Source: Prochilodus magdalenae (lineage: Eukaryota > Chordata > Actinopteri > Characiformes > Prochilodontidae). From it: a DNA stretch of 64,000 bases. Location: assembly GCA_024036415.1 (NCBI GenBank), contig JAMWET010001089.1:462501-526500 (forward strand), in the 5' to 3' direction. How positions within the stretch are numbered: the stretch's first letter is position 1; every line of letters starts with the position of its first letter. Of the stretch, positions 47,391-64,000 are shown one piece after another. Position numbers and translations under genes: made by a program. Below the pieces are notes generated by a model that saw only the letters and a list, made by a program, of their open reading frames with translations, was not told the origin of the DNA and ran no database searches.

Positions 47391-47661
47391 GTTTTTTATG
47401 AAAACATAATTTAAATTCAGTAATAATAAAAAATATCAAATTATAAGATACATAATAATATTCAAATCACATGTCACTGTCAATTGAAACTGTAATCCCT
47501 AGATTTATTAAGTTAAGTTTCTATACTACACAATCACTTACAACAGAACAATCTTCACTGACATTTCTGTCAACATGGACATCAGTTCTCCTTAAGGACG
47601 AGAAAGGAGAGATCGAGTTATAGAGTAAGAAAACGACGCCCTCAGGTTTCCAGCTACTTAC

Positions 47662-47790
47662 GGTTTCAGCTGTGTGGAGGCGGCGTGCTGAGGGTCTGCT
47701 CGGTGTGGGACAGGGGATGAAGTAAAAGAGCACAGACTCAAATGTGAAAGTAAAAGCGTGTTGGACTCCAGACTAACTTTTGCGAATCAC
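47662..47790 (-). promoter_or_regulatory. parg-like: Probable parg-like copy A leader exon and promoter
   Basis: On the - strand a G/C-richer segment ends GCTGAAACC|GTAAGTAG (donor at 47661/47662). Spliced to the 45157 acceptor it gives GAAACC-ATG. The upper boundary is a guess because no transcription start can be seen. The next gene-like sequence upstream is a degenerate LINE from about 48.2 kb. Confidence 0.55.
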
Positions 47791-48179
47791 CTTAAAGCAG
47801 ACTAGTCGTGTTGCCGTTGACTCTTTCCACCAGCAGATGGCGCTACCACTCAAATAATTCATTCAGAGAAGACCCATTATTCATGTAGCCGCCAAACTGC
47901 CTTGTTCACCCATTCACTTTATTCCAAACAGCTACCAGTCCTGTACTTCTGCTTGCTGGCCATTTTATTAGAAACACCTAGTCTGTATCAAACCTTTCTT
48001 TCTTACTTTCTTTGTTCAGATCATCACTTTCTATCTTTTCCTCTCTCCTTTACAGCTCCTCTCGTTCATGTCACCCCTTCACATTCTTCACTTGGCGTAA
48101 CCTGCGCTCCATCTCTCTCTGCTTCAACCATCCTCACTACCCTCCCCCATCCAGACTCTTTTTCCTCTTTCCCCTGAAC

Positions 48180-49200
48180 ATCGCTACAGATACTTTTCTT
48201 TCTTCTCTCATTTGTAATTCCTCTTCCCTTACCCTGGAGGACTGTCCTCTGTCTTCACTCCTTCTGTTAATCCTCATCCTCTTGCCACAAATTCCTTAAC
48301 CGGCTTTTCTTCTCTTTCCACAGACGGTGTCCTGCAGCTACTGGAATCCAGCAACCTAACTACCTGCCCACTGGATCCAATGCACACTGCTCACATCATT
48401 CTGCATGGACCTGCTGCCCTTCATCACATTCCCCGTCATCAGGTCGTGTTCCACAGGCATTCAGAGAATGCTGGCTTCAAACCAGCACAGTCAACAGAAA
48501 CTTCCCTCACTGCAGTGACTGAGGGGCTTCAGGCAGTAAGATCAGCCAAACTGGCATCAGTTCTGATTCTGCTTAACCTCTCTGCAGCCCTTCATACTAT
48601 GAACAATAGGAGTCTCCTGTCAGTCCTCACCAATCTTGGAATCACTGGCACTGCATAGAAATGGTTTAAGTCCTATCTGGAGGAACACCATTTCCAGGTA
48701 ACATGGACCGGGTCCACGTCTGCTTCACGCAGGCTCTCCACCGGTGTCCCTCAAGGCTCTGTGCTGGGTCCTCTTCTCTTTCCTCTTTAAACTTATTGTC
48801 TTGGCAAAGTAATAACCTCTCACAGCTTTTCTTATCACTGCTATGCTGATGATATTTAACCTTCCCATCATCCCAGCAACCGCATCTCAGCATGCCTGTC
48901 TGGCTCATGGATGACAGCTCACCACCTCAAGCTCAATCCCAACAAGACTGAGCTGATGTTCTTCCATGGCACTACATGTCTACCCCTTGATCTTGCCATC
49001 TAATTCAGGAACTCCTTGATCACGCTGACTGAAGATGCAAGAAGCCTTGGTGTGATTCTGGAGGACCAGTTATTGTTCTCAGCTCATATCACAAACCTGA
49101 CTTGATCATGCACATTCCTCCTCTACGACATACAGAGGATTCTACCCTTCCTTTCTCAAGAGACTACCCAGCTGCTCGTCTTGTCTCAAGATCATCATCC
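48180..49200 (+). mobile_element. L2-like LINE reverse-transcriptase fragment
   Basis: Readable blocks in order: STETSLTAVTEGLQAVRSAK, SVLILLNLSAALHTMNNRSL, LTNLGITGTA, KSYLEEHHF, STGVPQGSVLGPLLF, then a YADDI-like remnant near 48,840 and LNPNKTELMFF. Stops and shifts interrupt it. It fills the spacer upstream of parg-like copy A and borders the ogdh pseudo-exon. Confidence 0.82.
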
Positions 49201-49398
49201 ACCAAACTATGCTAATACTAAAGTGGCTAATACTCCATAAAGGTAAACATTCAGACTCAACGTGTCTCTTCACATCAGTTCATTATTATTTATATATCTT
49301 TTGGTTTAATCTTCTGGTGGTTATGAGCTCCTTCAGCATGCAGTGGAAGAATGTGAATGTACAAGATAGCATGTTAGTATGTACTTCACATAATGTTG

Positions 49399-49560
49399 AT
49401 GGCATACTGTCAACACATTGGAGTGGAGTTCATGTTTATCAATAATTTGGAGCAGTGCCAGAGGATTAGGCAGAAGTTTGTGAAGCCTGGAGTGATGCAG
49501 CTCAGTCTAGAGAAGAAAAGCTACTGGCCCGCATGGTCCACTCTACCGGGTCAGCCAAAC
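49399..49560 (+). pseudogene. Broken duplicate of ogdh exon 6
   Basis: It reads [20 protein letters not shown] then [18 protein letters not shown], nearly the same as ogdh exon 20166-20320. After that a small deletion shifts the frame (GAGAAGAGGACATTACTGG has become GAGAAGAAAAGCTACTGG). The splice acceptor is lost: the CTACCTGCAG before the real exon has no counterpart. Homology also covers intron 5 (from about 49,205, like 19,930) and the start of intron 6, so this is a genomic duplication and not a retrocopy. Confidence 0.85.
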
Positions 49561-49569
49561 CTAACATTT

Positions 49570-50200
49570 ATGGCACGGGGGAATCCAGCACTGAAGTGTG
49601 TATGGGGTCAAAGTTCTCTTCATATTTTCTATTGGGGACAGGTAAAGACCACAGGCAGACCAATAACGCTACCCTCTTCTACCACAGCAATGCCTTTGTA
49701 ATGGTGCATGTGATTTTGCATTGTTGTGTAAAATGGTTGGAGGTCCTTAGAAAAGGTGTCTTCCCATACAAGGTGACCCCATACAATGACAGACCCGGGC
49801 ATTTGGACTTGTTGATTGCGAGAACAGTCTGCATGGTCTGTTTTGTCTTTGGTCTACAGCATCCACTTTGTCCAAAAAACATCTGAAAACCAAATCACCT
49901 CCAAATCACGCTTCCCCTGTGTGATGGCCCATCTCATGTGCCTCAGAGCCCAGAGAAGTTGATGCCACTTCTGTGCATAAGGTTGACATAAGACTTCTGT
50001 TTTCCACAGTAAAGCTTTCGTGAATATAGCTCCATATCATACTGCTTGAAATAGGTTTGGGATTGAAGATCATGGGTGTTTAACGCACTGAAATTCCTCT
50101 CTGTTCTTTAAATCGTTTAATGATATTACACATTGTAGAGGGAGAAATACTCAAATCTCTTCTAACCTTCCCTAAAAAAATTTGTTTTTAAAACATTTCA
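49570..50200 (-). mobile_element. Tc1-like transposase fragment
   Basis: On the - strand, helix-turn-helix remains (STMCNIIKRFKEQRGISVR) are followed by YYCGKQKSYVNLMHRSGINF, then MPGSVIVWGHLVWEDTFS. It is decayed and lacks clear ends. The 5' limit with the ogdh pseudo-exon is uncertain. Confidence 0.6.
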
Positions 50201-50545
50201 ATAATTTTGTGATGACCAAGAAACCTGACACATGCAGAACTAAAGATAAAACCAGATTTATTCAGCTGTACACAGAATCAAAAGCAAGAACAGAGCGAAC
50301 ATGGCACAAGGGGAAGGCAAGGGCGAAAAACCAGAAAACAGGCTAAGGATCAAAACCAAAGAGCAAGCAGAAAAAACAAAAAAAAATAAAATAAAACAGG
50401 GTCAAAAACCAGCATAAACAACAAACAGAAGTAAGAGGGGGAATGCTCAGTACTCACTATGTGTTGCAATATAATTGTGAAGAGCCGGAGTTTAAAAGCA
50501 AACCGAATTAATGTCACACGGGTGAAACCGATTAGAACTCCTTCC
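50201..50545. repeat. A-rich insertion between two Tc1 remnants
   Basis: It has repeated phrases of the AAAACCAG type (GGGCGAAAAACCAGAAAACA, GGTCAAAAACCAGCATAAAC). It resembles a frequent A-rich fish repeat but I cannot classify it. Confidence 0.4.
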
Positions 50546-50549
50546 GATT

Positions 50550-51283
50550 AGAAGGCTTCCTCTGCATCACTCTCCCATACAGCATCTCCTTGTGTAAAGT
50601 GTGCTGAATAGTTGAATGATGCACAGTGACTCCATCAGCAGCAAGATCATGTTGTAGGTCTTTGGTGCTGGTCTGTGGGTTGACTCTGACTGTTCTCAAC
50701 ATCCTTCGCTTCTGTTATTCGAGATTTTTCTTGCTCTGCCACTTCGAGCCTTGACTTGAACTGTGCCTGTGGTCTTCCATTTTCTCACAATGTTTCTCAC
50801 AGTGGAGATTGAAAGCTAAAATCTCTGAGATAGCTTTCTGTATCCTTCCCCTAAACCATGACGGTGAATCTTTGTTTTCAGGTCATTTGAAAGTTGTTTT
50901 GAGACTCCCATGCTGCGACTCCTCAGAGAAGATGCAAAGAGGAGGAAAACTTACAATTGCCCCCCTTAAATACCCTTTCTCATAATTGGAGTCACCTGTG
51001 TATGGAGGTCAAGGGTCACTGAACTTACCAAACCAAATTTGAGTTCCAATAATTAGTTCTAAAGGTTCTGAAATCAATAAAATGACAACAGTGCCCAAAT
51101 TTATGCACCTGCCTACTATTGTTTAACCAATTATTGCACACTTTCTGTAAATCATATAAACTTCACTTCACTTCTCAAATATCACTGTGTTTGTCTCCTA
51201 TATGACATATTTAACGCAATTTTTTTATCCAAACAATCAATGCTTTATAAAGGTAAATCTGCCCAAACTTTCGCACCCCACTG
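50550..51283 (-). mobile_element. Tc1-like transposon, 3'-truncated
   Basis: The right end at 51,258-51,283 (TGCCCAAACTTTCGCACCCC) is a Tc1-type inverted repeat next to TA. The - strand reads MGVSKQLSNDLKTKIHRHGL, GEGYRKLSQRF, then VRNIVRKWKTTGTVQVKARS and STKDLQHDLAADGVTVHHST. The catalytic domain is missing on the left, where another repeat cuts it. Confidence 0.85.
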
Positions 51284-51369
51284 TATTTGATTGAGTACTC
51301 TTAATCAGGATTTCATGTCTCCCATATAACGCTTCTTCTGCAATCACCTGTTTATTGAGCTAGTTTCTG

Positions 51370-51890
51370 ACATCATCTTCCAGTCTTCTACCTCTTGTCG
51401 TCAGCCTGACCCGGCCCTCACTGCTCCTCTCTGCTTATTTTTGTGTTATTGCTGCAGTCATATCTATACTTAAGAAAACCTGACTTAGATACTTCCTCCC
51501 TCTTGCTCTCATTTTACCTCCAACCGCTTTTTTCCGCTTATGTGAGGAGTTTGTAGCCCTGTGCTACAAATGGTCTTTATGAGCCCTTTTAATCTGGCTT
51601 TGAGTCTGCCGTCCTAATAATTTCAAGTCTTCTATATTGGTGCTTGTTTCCACATTCTTATCAACATTCTTTTCCTCTGACCTTCATGCATAATTTTATA
51701 CCATACATCCAAACACACTTTCATTTACTGATTTAACTGCCTTAACCCTTGCTTTGTTCGAGTCCCGCCTTATAAATAGACAGTGGTGTGTCTCTATAAA
51801 GATGCCCCAGGGTTCTGTGCTTGACCCCCTTCTATTCTTAGACATTAGTGACATTAGGAGTTGTCTCTCAGTCATAGACAGCATGCATCA
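51370..51890 (+). mobile_element. L2-like LINE fragment (downstream of parg copy B)
   Basis: It is the homologue of 31,545-32,210: CATCATCTTCCAGTCTTCTA, then CTTTATGAGCCCTTTTAATC, then GCCCCAGGGTTCTGTGCTTG. It encodes a decayed MPQGSVLDPLLF motif. Its presence beside both parg copies shows that the duplication extended past the 3' end of the gene. Confidence 0.7.
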
Positions 51891-52365
51891 TAGATTTAAA
51901 ACACAGGATACATGACATTTTCTTGATATGTAACGCTAATAGAAAATGATTTTAGTTGAAATCCTATTATACTTTAAAGCATGCAAAAGTTTTCCCCTGG
52001 TGCTAAAATTCACAGTTAATGAATAAATAAATGTCATACTGAGGGGCCTTTGGCAATTTCCACCACAATAAATACCATATCCCCAAATTAGGCAACAAAA
52101 GGATTTAATTACCATTTACTAAAATGTATAATCATGACAAAGCCACAGGTAAAGAGATAAGCACCCTAATACAATCATTATATAAAGTGCAACACCACAC
52201 GCGGTAATTTCAGTTGAGACCCTGCTGCAGATTAACGTAAACCCTGAAACCAAAAGATCACACAGTTTCTTCATTACTGTTTCTTCATTATGTGAAGAGG
52301 GATGGCGTGTCTCTCGTCAGACTAGTCCTCTGCATGTTCTCCACAGTTCTGCAGTTGGATCCGCT

Positions 52366-58516
<6,151 letters not shown>

Positions 58517-58550
58517 CTGTTGAGACAAAGGCCATACTTGAAGAAACAAA

Positions 58551-58776
58551 TTTTTTTTTTTTTTTTTTATAAATCTGTTTTATTGAGAATCTGACAATAC
58601 AAAAAAAATGCAATGAACAGTATTATCAGCAACAGAATTAGTGCATATTGAAAAACAATACAAACATAGGAACATCTCCTGCTATCGTCAGAAATCTCAA
58701 TTTTTTTTTTTTTTGTGTGTTTTAGACCCGAGTAATCCCCAACCCCCCTACCCCAGAGAGGAGACAAGAAAAAAAA

Positions 58777-58811
<35 letters not shown>

Positions 58812-61420
58812 AAATAAATGAAAATAAAAAATAAATAAATAAAAAATTAGTCAACCGGTAGAGTCTGAAGAGAATTAAAATATGAAAGAAAAGAATCCCA
58901 TTTGCGATAGAATGCTGACCCTTTGCCTCTAATTTTGAATCGGATTTTCTCCAATTTAAGAAAGTATATGACATCTTTTAACCATTGTGAAAACAGTGGG
59001 GTGGTTTAGGGGAATTTCCAAAGCAGTAGAATACGACGACGTCCTCTTGCCAATAAAGGAAGTAAACGCTAAAATTTTGTGACTGAATTTCTGAAGTGCC
59101 CAAAGAGGAGTGTTGGATACACCAAAAATGGCTATAAACGGACATACGGTGATATCTGTGTTAAAAATTTGTGATATTTACATTAAAATAATCAGGACCA
59201 AAAACTTAGTTAACAGCAGGACAGTAAAGTAAAAAAACATATGGCTCAAAAGTGCAAGGGGAACCAGAGCATCTGTTCGCAAGAGTCCTGAAATATTTGG
59301 AAAGAATTTTGACAATTGATGTTTAGAGAGCGATGGACTCTGTATAAGACTTTTAAATTGTATCAGCTGGAGCCGTGCACAAGGTGTGCTTGACCGTACT
59401 TTATAAATTGCTGTTTTGTCCCACCACTGATCTGTAAAAACTGTACCTAATTCGGTAGCCCAGGATCCTCTCTTACCCTGTTTAGGGGAATAAGCGTCAA
59501 TTGACATAAGCGATTGGAATATATGATGGAAATGAGGGATTTTTGGGAAAAAATTCAATCGTAGAAGATCGTCCCACACTGCGCTCTTTGGGAAAAGTAG
59601 TATAATTTGGAAAAAAAGAGGAGAGGAAATGCAATGTGTAAATCTGAAAAGTAACGAAATAAGTTTGAGGGGGCAGATGAAAATCAGCAGCTAGCTGAGA
59701 AAAGCTACAAAAAACACCCTCTTTATATAAATCGTGAAAAGATTTAATTCCTCTTTCTTGCCAAACTTTGAAACCTTTTATCAGTCAAACCAGGAGGGAA
59801 TAAGTGATTATCTACTATTGGCATCATCACGGAGGGTGACATAAACTTAAAGTGCCGTCTAAACTGAAACCAGATACGGAGAGTGGAGAGCACAATCGGT
59901 GTTGTCGGTGAAATCAGAAATTTTAAGTGGTAGAGATGCAACTGAGCAACGACAGTCCAGAAGAACTTAAAGTGCAGGAAGACATCTCCGTCTTGCACCA
60001 ACTTGTTTCTGGAGATTGAACCCAATACAAGATTTTTGAATGTGGCAGACCAATAGTAAAATAAAAAATTTGGAAGGGCTAGACCCCCATCAAATTTAAA
60101 TCTCTGAAGAAGAGATTTTGCAACTCTAGGAACATTTTCCATCCCTAAAATGAAAGAGGTAATAAGCTGATCTAGAGACTTGAAAAAACCTTTGGGGAGA
60201 TATACCTTCGTTAGAGTTTGAAACAGGAAAAGAAATCTAGGCAAAACATTCATTTTTATGGTATTTATTCTACCCAGTAGTGTTAATGGGAGGGACTTCC
60301 ATCTCTGTAAATCCGATCTAAGTTTGATAATCAGGGAAGCAAAATTGTATCATTATACAAAGACGATAGAGTTCGAGATATCTGATCCCTAAGTATTTGA
60401 AGCCATTTACAGCAAGTTTTGAAAGGAATAGTGGATTGATCCAAAGTTTAATGCTGAAGGATTTATAGGATAGCACTCGCTTTTTCTGCAGATTTAACTT
60501 GTATCCTGATATTGACCAAATCTCTCAAAAAGGGGTTAAGATTGATGGAAGACTGTTTACCACGGGGTCAGTCAAGTATATACCACCACAAATCATCGCC
60601 GCATATAAAGATAACTTGAATTCGATACCTGATCTTAAAATACCTTGGAAGGATGAAAGAGATTTTAAAGCAACGGACAGAGGTTCAATAGCTAAAGCAA
60701 ACAATAATGGTGACAAAGGGCAACCTTAAGTCTTGTTTCCTCGAGTCAGAGTGGAATATATTCAGAATGAAATACCGTTTAGTGAAAACACTGGCTAGCG
60801 GAGAAGTGTATAATAATTTTAATCCATGATATAAATATATTTCCAAAACCGAATTTTTGCAAAACCCTTGAAAAGATAAAGCCATTCAACTCGATCGAAT
60901 GCCTTTTCTGCATCCAAAGCAATGACAACCTCTGGTATAGCGCAAGGGAGTAATTTTTGTAAGGAATAACATTTTAGCAAAGTTGCGTACATTAAAAAAT
61001 AGTTGACGTCCCTTAATAAATCCATTTTTGATCAGGGGAAATTATATCTGGAAGAATAACCTCCAGTCGCATAGCCAAAGCTTTAGCCAGGATTTTCACA
61101 TCTAAATTTAGTAGAGAAAGGGGTCTATTATGAAAGTACACATAATCAGGGTCTTTATCCTTTTTTTAGAAGGACTGATATGGAGCATTGCTTGAGTTAG
61201 GGTTTTAGCTGACAGAAGAATCCGGTTGCTAAGGATTTTCCTCAAAAACTGCTAAGAGAAGGGGGGCGACAGTTATAGTGCACACTATATGAATTTCTTG
61301 AATAAATTCTTCCGCCTGTGAAAGTTAAAGACCATCAAGAGGACCAAGGCTGCCTTATGTGGGTGTTTGCACAGAGCCATGATAAGAAGCAGTAATCTCT
61401 TACTAGGCCGTTATGTGGAG
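58551..61420 (-). mobile_element. L1-type LINE abutting parg-like copy B
   Basis: Its poly(A) is the T-run 58551-58568. Going upstream on the - strand: LPRFLFLFQTLTKVYLPKGF and RFKFDGGLALPNFLFYYW (60,250-59,990), SPLLFALAIEPL (60,716-60,680), GFIKGRQLFFNVRNFAKMLF and VIALDAEKAFDRVEW (about 61,030-60,870), and RPLSLLNLDVKILAKAL (about 61,130-61,080). These are fish L1/Tx1 reverse-transcriptase and C-terminal blocks. Frames shift often, so it is dead. It has the same orientation as copy B. The 5' limit is unclear. Confidence 0.85.
58765..58850. repeat. (AAAT)n microsatellite within the L1 3' region
   Basis: About ten AAAT units followed by less regular A/T-rich repeats, inside the L1 3' part. 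Confidence 0.9.
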
Positions 61421-64000
61421 AAATCGAAGGTCTTCAGAAAACAGATTCGTCACCAGACGAAATGAAGGCCAAGGCTCTCAGCTCTTCAAGACAATGAAAT
61501 CGAAATCTCGTGTCATGGTCATCCTGCAAAGTGGATTCCAGACTTGATAAAGACTTATGAGTACAAACGATTCTATAGACGGCATTAGATGGATGTATGG
61601 AGTCCATAACATGTTTTCACCCAACGAACGTGTTTAATTGGGAATGCGGAGATTGTCTCCAGGGGAAATGCAGCTTGTCTTCCTCACGGGTATGAGCACA
61701 ATAATCTGTGATGGTTTAGATAGCAATGTTCGCAATAATTACTACGTGCACGTAGGGTAGAAGTTTTTCATGAGCAATTCTCACTGTGCGTGAGCTAGAT
61801 CAGAAATTCGGTGTTGGTAGATCCAGTTCGCTGGCTTCAATTAGCATGAGGCATGGGATATAGTATGTGCGATTAGCGTTATATCGACAATCCGTTCAAT
61901 TTTTGCGTTAATAAAACTGGCATTGGGGCAGTTACCTTTCTGTATTTTTAAATATGTGTATTGCAGTATATGAGATAAATCATTAGACCCGCGTAAATTA
62001 AGCTTTAATTAAGAGATTCCCACAGCTAACGAAAAAAAGAAATAGTGGTGTCTCTAGTCTTCATTGAAATAAATATGAAAATCAATCAATCGAGGATCGA
62101 GAATAACAGTGAATTAAAATCACCATTCATCCGGCCAGCCCATAAAACGACATTAAATATGCCAGGGGAACAGAAAAAGATGCGTGGATATGGAAAATTC
62201 ATAATATTCGTTACCAGAGATGAGGCAGGCATGGATCCGATAATAACAATTTGGTGTGATACGGCGGGATGAGATCACTATTGTGAATAGAGCGAGGCTA
62301 TCTAGAAAAAAAAATAACTCAAGATGACGAGAGGAGGTTTTTGATAGGGGATAACAGATAGAAGGAAAACCTGTTTACTATTTGGTTTCTTATTTCATGA
62401 AAGGAAGTACTCCCACGGATTCCACGATATCGCAGTTGTATAAGTTATGAATTTCAGAAACAAACTTGTGACATAGCGTGATGTGGAGTTAATGTACTGG
62501 GTGACCATGAATGAATCCAAACACAGGATTTAATGGTGGTGCCAATTGAAATCTTCCACCACATTACTTCAACAGAGATAGCAGTGATTAAGAGATGGCA
62601 CAAAGAGCTAAACAACCTATGTTCACTAAACATGGTAGGATCACGCAAGATAGGTGAGCATATTATCATATATCCACTTAAGCAAACACCGAGGTACTTA
62701 CAATACAAGATGTGACGCATGGATTCTATAATTAATATCTACCATTGCATATCCAGCATGTAACCTAAGAGGGGATAAAATTGGGATGCCCCTTTCTGAA
62801 GTTAAAATGGCAACAACCATTACTTTTAGAAATTAAACTTTCGAGTGAAAGATATTATACATACTCCAGGGAGCTTTTAGATCGTAAGATGGCTGTTTAT
62901 TCTCACGGTGTGTGTATTCTTGCAAGAAGGGCAATGTGCAGTCCATCAAATAGATTTCAGATACGACTGAATTACAATTTTTGAAACGTTCTATATCGGG
63001 AGTGAGTGCGTGAGTTCCGTTATTCTGTCAGGGTTATGTTAAATCCTTAACACACTCCAACTTAAAAATTTAACGACTCCTTCAGCACTAATGTCCACCT
63101 TTAGGGGGATTACTGGACGTCAATCATACTACAGTTAGCATAGGCCGTTTGTGCCTGTGAAGGTTGACCGCAAATACCGGTAACGCAGGAAGAAAATAAA
63201 TAAAAAAAATACAATGAAATTCCACAAAAATAAGAAAATAAATTGTAAAAAAGAAAAAAAAAAAAAAAAAAAGCCCACCCACACCCTCGGGCCAGCGGCG
63301 TCCACCAGTGTCCTCTAGTCAACCCAATAAGTGAATTTTTTAAGAGAGACAGCACACAGACTACAACTTGGAAAGTCAAAACCCTAGATGAAACACCATT
63401 TCCGATCGAACTAAACACGAGACAGTAACAGTCCCTATAGGGCACGGCAGAGCAAAAAAAGTAGTGAAAAGTTAAATAAAATGTCCATTACGCTATAGGC
63501 GACACTACTGAACAACAGCAGCACAGTGTTCACCGAGCCTAATGTGGCGGAAATGAAATTCTGACCTATCCTCAATAACGCGCATGAAAACAGAGACCTG
63601 GGAAAAAATAAAATCTATGGCTTTTTTCAGCTTTTTTTGGGTTTTTTTATAAGAGTAATACCACACGGGAGGAGTATTACGGGGGGAAAAGGAACACCCG
63701 CACCCTTAATAGGGTACTGTACTCACATTACAATCCTCCGGTTATTGTTCCTCATCAATAAACTACATGATATTATGAGAGCCACCATCACATTCACTTC
63801 CACATGAACAATGATCTAAATTCACATCATATGGTCTCTCAGAGACAAATATACTGAGAATATGGAAAATGATCGCACAAAGCCAGAGGGAATAAAGGTA
63901 TGACAAAAGTAGACATAGAAAGATACTTCAGTTAGTGTAATCGTAAAAAACGCCCCCCGAAATGAGTGCCTCGTTCGGGGCGAAAAAGTATAGAGAGCAT
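61421..64000. other. Unassigned terminal region
   Basis: No PARG exon, no L1 protein block and no known repeat can be read on either strand. The sequence has short homopolymers, such as an A-run at 63,256-63,271, and no long frame. It could be a degraded L1 5' part, or poorly assembled sequence at a contig end. Confidence 0.4.

Overview
This is vertebrate nuclear DNA, almost certainly from a teleost fish. Genes are split into many short exons with GT-AG introns. The introns and spacers are packed with fish-type repeats: Tc1-like transposons, Rex1/L2-like and L1 retroelements, and tRNA-derived SINEs. There is no sign of bacterial, viral or CRISPR sequence. I cannot name the species.

Layout. 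Positions 1-3,200 are repeat-rich upstream sequence with a SINE, a minisatellite and a 145-bp TC tract. From about 3,210 to 30,170 on the + strand lies a complete 2-oxoglutarate dehydrogenase E1 gene (ogdh). Its two leading non-coding exons are inferred. Twenty-two coding exons, all with consistent phases, give a 1,024-residue protein, or 1,021 residues with an alternative exon. Two mutually exclusive exons (16,061-16,154 and 16,428-16,530) decide whether the mature enzyme carries the acidic motif linked to calcium activation.

From 47.7 kb down to 33.5 kb on the - strand lies a compact poly(ADP-ribose) glycohydrolase-like gene (copy A, 15 coding exons, 554 residues). A second copy (copy B, 58,516 down to 52,366) has 14 homologous exons in open frame. 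Its start-codon exon is not visible, and an L1 retrotransposon abuts the first visible exon. The two copies share downstream sequence including an old LINE fragment (31.5-32.2 kb and 51.37-51.9 kb), so they arose by a DNA-level tandem duplication. A broken duplicate of ogdh exon 6 with its flanking introns (49.2-49.57 kb) lies between them, suggesting the duplicated unit once reached into ogdh. Copy A, the one with a visible start, has changed two ligand-contact positions of the PARG fold (QEE to HEE; Phe to Cys in the loop after GNWGCGA). Copy B keeps the conserved residues.

The genes act in different compartments: OGDH in the mitochondrial TCA cycle, PARG in removal of poly(ADP-ribose). The pairing is still notable because the human paralogue OGDHL lies next to PARG. 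The last 2.6 kb (61.4-64.0 kb) resembles nothing I can identify and may be poorly assembled.
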